Part shown: in pieces, positions 1 to 3,554 of the stretch | Layout: each line of letters starts with the position of its first letter | Numbering within the stretch: the stretch's first letter is position 1 | NCBI GenBank assembly: GCA_011391835.1 | Contig: JAABPS010000194.1 | Location: 1 to 5,744, forward strand | DNA length: 5,744 nucleotides | DNA from: Desulfobacteraceae bacterium | GTDB taxonomy: Bacteria > Desulfobacterota > Desulfobacteria > Desulfobacterales > JAABPS01 | Direction of reading: 5' to 3' | The notes under the pieces: model-generated | Told to the model about the DNA's origin: nothing | What the model saw: the letters and a program-made list of their open reading frames with translations, nothing else | Databases searched by the model: none | Made by a program: the position numbers and the translations under genes

Positions 1-217
1 CTTTATTTTTTGACAGGAGCCGGTTCATTATCTTTTTTTCACGGGATAGGTCTAATATGGGATTCCCCTTTTCTTTCTTAACCTTGCCTATCTCTTTCAC
101 ACATGAAAGACGCCTGCTGATGAGTTCAAGAATTTCATCATCAATTGTATCAATGGATTTTCTTAATTCCTGTATGGATGAATCATAGGACGTGGCATTC
201 TTTTTATTTTTTTTCAT
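1..217 (-). CDS. Chorismate mutase, AroQ type, 5' part only (probably N-terminus of PheA P-protein)
   Basis: Translating the minus strand from the ATG at 217 gives 72 residues before the window ends, with no stop. Chorismate mutase converts chorismate to prephenate, the first committed step to Phe and Tyr. The six visible active-site positions of the E. coli PheA mutase domain are all present at a constant offset of +8: Arg19, Arg36, Lys47, Asp56, Arg59 and Glu60 (recalled E. coli numbering R11, R28, K39, D48, R51, E52). The seventh, the helix-3 Gln, would lie outside. The first ten or so residues are a Lys/Asn-rich extension. The start lies 18 bases after the aroB' stop, with only a weak GGA as Shine-Dalgarno, so it is probably translated within the operon. 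A stand-alone mutase is possible, but in Desulfovibrio, as I recall, the gene after the aroA'-aroB' pair encodes a mutase-prephenate dehydratase fusion. Confidence 0.9.
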   Translation of the reverse strand, partial: MKKNKKNATSYDSSIQELRKSIDTIDDEILELISRRLSCVKEIGKVKKEKGNPILDLSREKKIMNRLLSKNK

Positions 218-235
218 ATCAGTTAAATCCGTTTA

Positions 236-1228
236 CTATTTCTCAGTAATATGTTCATCAATCTTAAGCCCAAAATGTCTGCCAGCCGCCTCAATGGATA
301 CAAGGACCTTATCCCCTTTTTTGAGTTTTACCACAGACACAGGATGTCCGTCCGGATCTGTCAATCGAATGGTTTCCGCATTCTGCACAATCGTTGTAAT
401 TTCTTTTTTTGATACAGATGCTTTGATAAACATTAACGGCCGTTTTTCAATTTTCAGCCGTCCAACAATACAAGTTTCCGTCCTTCCTTTGTGATCAACG
501 ACTAATACCGGATCTCCGGAAGATAGTTCTGATAAATACCGTGTTTTGCCTCCAGTGACTCGGATGTAGGCATGAACCGCGCCTGCATTGACGCGAAAGG
601 GCCGTGGCGCCACATACGGATTGGATATGCTTTCTGCATGAACCAGAAATAATGCACTGCTGCTGTTGCCGATCAGCATTCCCTGCCCTGAACCCATGGA
701 CGTGCATGTATCAACACAAACCCTGTCTCCCATTCCAACAGGCTTTACGTCGATGATCTCTGCTGATTCAAGCTGGATAGAGTCTTCCGTGGATCGAAGT
801 ATTGACAGTGCTTTTTTCAGTTCAATTGTATCGGACGGATGATACAAAATATGATTCACACCCTTTTCAAGTATCCCAAACGCTGTTTGGGCTTCGTCAA
901 TACTATTGACCTGAGCAATGACCTGAGCACCCTTTGCAATAAGATTTTCAAGAGGAATGACTGTCCAGTCACTGCATTGAAGTATTACTTTTTTCTTTTT
1001 GCTTAATTTTACAATTTCCTCTTCATCTTTGCCACTGGTGATGTTATAAAATATAACATCCTTCCCAATTTTTAAATCACCATCGGATGAAATCGTCTGT
1101 ATTCTTCCAAGTTCCTTCACTTTTTCAGAAAATCCATCCGGAATCACAACGCCATCCGCACCGCCCTCCAGCGCTGAGGTCACCATTTTTTTATCCCAGG
1201 GATCAATTTTAATCCATATTTTACGCAT
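236..1228 (-). CDS. aroB': 3-dehydroquinate synthase II (archaeal type)
   Basis: This 330-residue protein matches the archaeal-type 3-dehydroquinate synthase family (prototype MJ1249), which is unrelated to classical AroB. The family carries out NAD-dependent oxidative deamination and cyclisation of 2-amino-3,7-dideoxy-D-threo-hept-6-ulosonate to 3-dehydroquinate in the cytoplasm. Recognisable parts are the N-terminal KIWIKIDPWDKK start, an 'EGGADGVVIP' strand-turn near residues 21-30, the conserved centre VCVDTCTSMGSGQGMLIG (170-187), the SNPYVAPRPFRVNAGAVHAY segment (202-221), and a C-terminal beta-rich part with 'ETIRLTDPDGHPVSVVKLKKGDKVL' character (285-309). Length is close to the usual 320-360. 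The start at 1228 has a good Shine-Dalgarno (AGAGGG at 1240-1235, six bases upstream). It begins 28 bases after the gene for the preceding pathway enzyme, so the two form one operon. No frameshift or missing region is seen. Confidence 0.95.
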   Translation of the reverse strand: MRKIWIKIDPWDKKMVTSALEGGADGVVIPDGFSEKVKELGRIQTISSDGDLKIGKDVIFYNITSGKDEEEIVKLSKKKKVILQCSDWTVIPLENLIAKGAQVIAQVNSIDEAQTAFGILEKGVNHILYHPSDTIELKKALSILRSTEDSIQLESAEIIDVKPVGMGDRVCVDTCTSMGSGQGMLIGNSSSALFLVHAESISNPYVAPRPFRVNAGAVHAYIRVTGGKTRYLSELSSGDPVLVVDHKGRTETCIVGRLKIEKRPLMFIKASVSKKEITTIVQNAETIRLTDPDGHPVSVVKLKKGDKVLVSIEAAGRHFGLKIDEHITEK

Positions 1229-1256
1229 AGTTAACCCTCTATATAACGGACTATAT

Positions 1257-2060
1257 TTATTTTGATTTTAAAATTTCAAGTGCATCTTCAACACTTCTAT
1301 TTTCATGCACAATGCCGGATATCGCTTTTACCATTTTTTTTGGATTTTTATGCTGAAATACATTTCGTCCTATGGACACTCCCGCACTGCCTGCGTTAAT
1401 AGCCCCTTTTACCATTTCAAGAATTTCCCTGTCTGAATTCATTTTTGGACCGCCAGCAATAACAACAGGAATAGAGCATCCGTTAACTACGTCTCGAAAT
1501 GATTCCTCAGAGCCGGTATACGACACCTTTACAATATCCGCACCCATTTCATAGCCCACGCGGGCCGCATGCTTAATCACATTCACATCATATTCATCCT
1601 TGATCTTTTCCCCCCGTGGATAAATCATGGCAAGCAGCGGCATACCCCAGGTACGCGCCTCGTAACTTATCTTTCCAAAATCGTGCAGCATTTCTTTTTC
1701 TTGATTATCGCCAAGATTAATATGGATGGATACCGCATCCGCTCCAAGCTTGATTGCCTCTTCGATGGTACACACCAGCGTTTTTGCATTCGGATGCATC
1801 GAAAGGCTGGTGGAAGCAGAAAGATGGATAATGAGCCCAATATCCTCTCCTTTGCCCCGATGGCCCTCTCCCACAAGCCCCTTGTGTTCCACAATGGCAT
1901 TTGCGCCGCCTTCTGCCACATGTTGTACGGCCTGCTTCATATCTTCCAGACCAGCGATCGGCCCCACAGAAATTCCGTGATCCATGGGTACAATTACTGT
2001 TCTCCGTGTATTTCTGTTTATAATTCTTTCAAGCCTTATCCGTTTCCCAATAATTGTCAT
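1257..2060 (-). CDS. aroA': 2-amino-3,7-dideoxy-D-threo-hept-6-ulosonate (ADH) synthase
   Basis: The 267-residue product is a class I aldolase of the DhnA/FbaB fold most like archaeal ADH synthase (MJ0400). That enzyme joins 6-deoxy-5-ketofructose 1-phosphate with aspartate semialdehyde, the first step of the DAHP-independent shikimate route. Expected catalytic residues are seen: Asp27 in PMDHG, Tyr147 in IYPRG, and Schiff-base Lys178 in DIVKVSY. Each is six lower than the MJ0400 positions I recall (33, 153, 184). A phosphate-binding segment near the C-terminus (GSAGVSIGRNVFQ, 224-236) and IAGGPK (201-206) also fit. The ATG at 2060 is chosen because GGAGGTG lies just upstream and homologues begin near this point. 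An in-frame open stretch reaches 2147 but runs through the terminator hairpin. Immediately downstream lies the dehydroquinate synthase gene, the next enzyme, which argues against a plain fructose-bisphosphate aldolase. Expression is predicted to be set by the upstream attenuator. Confidence 0.93.
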   Translation of the reverse strand: MTIIGKRIRLERIINRNTRRTVIVPMDHGISVGPIAGLEDMKQAVQHVAEGGANAIVEHKGLVGEGHRGKGEDIGLIIHLSASTSLSMHPNAKTLVCTIEEAIKLGADAVSIHINLGDNQEKEMLHDFGKISYEARTWGMPLLAMIYPRGEKIKDEYDVNVIKHAARVGYEMGADIVKVSYTGSEESFRDVVNGCSIPVVIAGGPKMNSDREILEMVKGAINAGSAGVSIGRNVFQHKNPKKMVKAISGIVHENRSVEDALEILKSK

Positions 2061-2092
2061 CGTACACCTCCATTGAATGCAAAAAAGACCAT
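2057..2092 (-). CDS. Possible 11-residue Phe-containing mini-ORF overlapping the aroA' start (ATGA)
   Basis: An ATG at 2092, eight bases after a GGAG at 2104-2101, opens an ORF reading MVFFAFNGGVR, whose TGA overlaps the aroA' start codon as ATGA. Three of eleven residues are Phe. The overlap would allow translational coupling, and a ribosome pausing at the Phe codons would lie over or just before the aroA' Shine-Dalgarno. The D:E hairpin described separately would hide the GGAG. Against it: T-rich DNA yields TTT codons by chance, the ORF is very short, and aroA' has its own strong Shine-Dalgarno. I regard it as a candidate only. Confidence 0.3.
   Translation of the reverse strand: MVFFAFNGGVR
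2065..2071 (-). promoter_or_regulatory. Ribosome binding site deciding the aroA' start
   Basis: The minus strand reads GGAGGTG here, an almost ideal anti-16S match, with the GGAGG core six bases before the ATG at 2060. This is the strongest Shine-Dalgarno in the window and supports 2060 over the longer reading from 2147. It also lies within the small ORF at 2057-2092. Confidence 0.85.
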
Positions 2093-2100
2093 CAGATTTT

Positions 2101-2133
2101 CTCCAACGGCCTTTATAAAAAAAGCCGTAGGAG
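2101..2133 (-). promoter_or_regulatory. Alternative hairpin D:E after the terminator stem
   Basis: On the minus strand CTCCTACGGC (2133-2124, containing the 3' arm of the terminator) can pair with GCCGTTGGAG (2110-2101) in nine of ten positions (single U-U mismatch), with a 13-base loop containing the U tract. It competes with the terminator for the same arm. It cannot prevent termination kinetically, because its 3' arm is transcribed after the U tract. In read-through RNA it could form when the upstream antiterminator holds the other arm. It would then cover the GGAG at 2104-2101 but leave the aroA' ribosome binding site free. The function is inferred; the pairing is read directly. Confidence 0.45.
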
Positions 2134-2155
2134 TTTAGTCTGCCCACGGCTTTTT
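2117..2155 (-). terminator. Intrinsic terminator of the aroA' leader (attenuator stem C:D)
   Basis: On the minus strand AAAAAGCCGTGGG (2155-2143) pairs with CCTACGGCTTTTT (2131-2119), giving a 13-bp stem with one G-U pair and an 11-base loop. A run of seven T (2123-2117) follows the GC core directly. This is a canonical Rho-independent terminator placed 57 bases before the aroA' start, so it would end transcripts before the operon unless disrupted. It would also stop read-through from manA, for which no other terminator is seen. The A-rich 5' side means it may also work on the plus strand, but no plus-strand gene lies there. Confidence 0.88.
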
Positions 2156-2201
2156 GCGCTTTTAATGTGTTGTGATCAGATCAGCGCACCTTAGGCAGAC
2201 C
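2137..2201 (-). promoter_or_regulatory. Antiterminator pairing B:C of the aroA' leader
   Basis: GGTCTGCCT (2201-2193) can pair with GGGCAGACT (2145-2137): seven Watson-Crick pairs, flanked by a G-U and a U-G. A second stem inside it, TGCGCT (2188-2183) with AGCGCA (2160-2155), adds six perfect pairs. Together they take up the top of the terminator stem and its loop and enclose the rest of its 5' arm, so the terminator could form only as a pseudoknot. The 5' strand lies in leader codons 20-22, just before the leader stop, so a ribosome that finishes the leader would cover it. This is the expected position for the 2:3 stem of a trp-like attenuator. Confidence 0.75.
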
Positions 2202-2258
2202 GGTATTATAAAAATAATACCGAAAATAATAAAAATATCTGCCTGAAAAGTTACGCAT
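2181..2258 (-). CDS. Tyr/Phe-rich leader peptide of the aroA' operon
   Basis: An ORF of 25 codons from ATG 2258 to TGA 2183-2181. Residues 8-17 read YFYYFRYYFY, and overall there are six Tyr and four Phe (ten aromatic of 25), all encoded by TAT and TTT. There is no Trp. It starts about 30 bases after the predicted transcription start and ends 120 bases before aroA'. Such a run is the hallmark of leader peptides that sense charged tRNA, here tRNA-Tyr and tRNA-Phe, and the peptide itself would have no other role. The weak point is the Shine-Dalgarno: only GGG about 9-11 bases before the ATG. An in-frame TTG at 2270 directly after a stop is the only upstream alternative. AT-rich DNA could give TAT/TTT runs by chance. 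The frame, the flanking stems and the position before a Phe/Tyr pathway operon make chance unlikely. Confidence 0.82.
   Translation of the reverse strand: MRNFSGRYFYYFRYYFYNTGLPKVR
2193..2244 (-). promoter_or_regulatory. Anti-antiterminator / pause hairpin A:B of the aroA' leader
   Basis: AGGCAGA (2244-2238) pairs perfectly with TCTGCCT (2199-2193), enclosing a second perfect stem CGGTATTAT (2222-2214) with ATAATACCG (2209-2201) and a TTTT loop. A 15-base bulge lies on the 5' side. Strand A covers leader codons 5-7, immediately before the Tyr/Phe run, and strand B is the same segment used by the antiterminator. When formed it frees the terminator arm, which matches the 1:2 pause stem of amino acid attenuators. 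A ribosome stalled at codons 8-11 would cover strand A and free B. Confidence 0.75.
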
Positions 2259-2296
2259 TCTGTCGCCCAATTAAACTTGTAATTCTTTTTGTTAAA

Positions 2297-2325
2297 CTCA
2301 TATATGGGATTGTTTTCGCTGTCAA
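2297..2325 (-). promoter_or_regulatory. Sigma70-like promoter of the aroA' operon
   Basis: The minus strand carries a perfect -35 TTGACA (2325-2320), a 17-base spacer, and a -10 TATGAG (2302-2297, four of six to consensus). It begins 11 bases after the manA stop codon. Transcription would start near 2290, giving a leader of roughly 175 bases to the end of the terminator, the size range typical of amino acid attenuators. No clear operator for a repressor is seen around it. Confidence 0.65.
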
Positions 2326-2336
2326 GAGATAATTTT

Positions 2337-3545
2337 TCATCCCAACGGAACAGTTGCCTTGTAGAGCGTGGCGTCACCATTTATATGATAGGTATTTACT
2401 GCCGCAGGTATTAAAACCGATGTCCCTTTGTTAAGAGCAATGCTTTTTGAATTATCCGCATCATATATAGCAGCAGTTCCATCAACACAAATCATTATTT
2501 CAACATTTCGTTTCTGCAGGCTCCTATAGTCCGTATGCCCGTTTACCTGAATAATTGAAATGACAAATTCCTCTGCCTTGCATGGATAGGATTTCTCTCC
2601 TGTCCCGGTTTCTTCTGGCACTAATATGTCTCTTGACTGTTCTTCAAAGTTGGCAATTTTGAGAAGTTCAGAAATATCAACATGCTTTGATGTCAGCCCG
2701 CCCCGGATAACATTGTCAGAGTTTGCCATGGCTTCAATTCCAACGCCTTGTAAATACGCATGAAGTTCTCCGGATGATAGAAACATCGCTTCCCCTGGTT
2801 TGAGACATATCAGATTCATCAGCAAGGGTGAAAGAACGCCCATGTCGTTCCCGTATTCCTGATAAAGTTCCAGAATCCATCGGTATGATGGATCAGCGTC
2901 AACATCCTTTTGAGCATTTACTACAACCGTATGGATCAGATCGTCTTTTTTAGCGGAATCTGCAGTCATGAGCACCTGATAAAAGTTTTTAAGCCCTATT
3001 GCTCTGGGATTTTTCTTTAATTGACTCACTTCATTTTCAAGCAGTCCATCGCTTAATTCTTCCATGAAGGATACAATGGCAGATATGCTTCGAAATCCTT
3101 TTAACAGCCAGAAATCAGTAAGCGCACATATACATTCAGGTTTATGGTTTCTGTCCTTATACTGTCTGTTTGAAGCGTATAATGGAATTTTTTTCTTATT
3201 CTCCGTGTTAAATCCTTCTTTTGCCTGTTTTGAATTCGGGTGGGCCTGGATGGAAAGTGGTTTTTGAGCGGCAAGCACTTTAAACAGAAAGGGTAAATTT
3301 TTTCCGAATTTCTTTATCGTAGATTTGCCGAGGATATCTTCCGGATATAGGGTGAGTAATTCAAGTAATGAGATTCGTTTCCCGTTCATCGTTATCATGG
3401 AGGAAGCGCTCGGATGTGCGCCCATCCACAGCTCTGCCTGGGGATTACTGGAAGATATTTCCTGTCCGAGAAGATTACCAATGGCTGTATATGACCCCCA
3501 GCTGTAATTCTGTATAACGTTTTCGAGAATCTCAATGGATATCAT
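2337..3545 (-). CDS. manA: Mannose-6-phosphate isomerase, class I
   Basis: The 402-residue product is a class I (PMI type I, cupin) phosphomannose isomerase, a zinc enzyme that interconverts fructose 6-phosphate and mannose 6-phosphate. It supplies GDP-mannose-derived polysaccharides or lets the cell use mannose. Zinc ligands are visible: Gln100 and His102 in SIQAHPN, Glu137 in HKPE, and His262 in SGELHAYLQG. The catalytic Arg281 is in SDNVIRGGLTSKH. The N-terminus NYSWGS and 'ELWMGAHP' (38-45) are typical, as is the beta-rich C-terminal cupin half. Length is close to the E. coli enzyme (391). The start at 3545 has AGGA five bases upstream. That AGGA overlaps the stop codon of the preceding acyltransferase-hydrolase gene, with seven bases between the genes, so coupling is likely. 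No link to aromatic synthesis is apparent; a new promoter follows its stop. Confidence 0.96.
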   Translation of the reverse strand: MISIEILENVIQNYSWGSYTAIGNLLGQEISSSNPQAELWMGAHPSASSMITMNGKRISLLELLTLYPEDILGKSTIKKFGKNLPFLFKVLAAQKPLSIQAHPNSKQAKEGFNTENKKKIPLYASNRQYKDRNHKPECICALTDFWLLKGFRSISAIVSFMEELSDGLLENEVSQLKKNPRAIGLKNFYQVLMTADSAKKDDLIHTVVVNAQKDVDADPSYRWILELYQEYGNDMGVLSPLLMNLICLKPGEAMFLSSGELHAYLQGVGIEAMANSDNVIRGGLTSKHVDISELLKIANFEEQSRDILVPEETGTGEKSYPCKAEEFVISIIQVNGHTDYRSLQKRNVEIMICVDGTAAIYDADNSKSIALNKGTSVLIPAAVNTYHINGDATLYKATVPLG

Positions 3546-3550
3546 CGAAT

Positions 3551-3554
3551 TCCT
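3551..3554 (-). promoter_or_regulatory. manA ribosome binding site overlapping the upstream stop codon
   Basis: AGGA on the minus strand lies five bases before the manA ATG and shares bases with the TAG stop (3555-3553) of the upstream gene. Ribosomes ending the upstream gene would sit on this site, which suggests translational coupling of the pair. Confidence 0.6.

Noticed and set aside
495..707. Minus-strand 70-residue ORF within the dehydroquinate synthase gene.
   Set aside because: It is fully inside a well-supported gene in another frame, has no recognisable family and has a low-quality composition.
1569..2138. Plus-strand 189-residue ORF opposite ADH synthase.
   Set aside because: It is antisense to a conserved enzyme gene, shows no domain features, and runs through the terminator; its length follows from the codon pattern of the real gene.
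2061..2147. N-terminal extension of ADH synthase from 2147, which itself contains SYGFFYKGRW and so looks like an aromatic leader.
   Set aside because: The start would lie inside the terminator stem without a Shine-Dalgarno. The strong GGAGGTG and family length support 2060. The Phe codons come from the terminator's T tract.
2117..2290. T-box or other tRNA/metabolite riboswitch before aroA'.
   Set aside because: No T-box core sequence (AGGGUGGNACCGCG-like) or Stem I features are visible, and the aromatic-codon ORF with matching stems explains the region better.
2162..2380. A 72-residue minus-strand ORF with a hydrophobic, membrane-like C-terminal half (DIFIIFGIIFIIPVC).
   Set aside because: It begins inside the 3' end of manA in another frame and has no convincing ribosome site. 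Its hydrophobic run is the shifted-frame reading of the TAT/TTT codons of the leader peptide.
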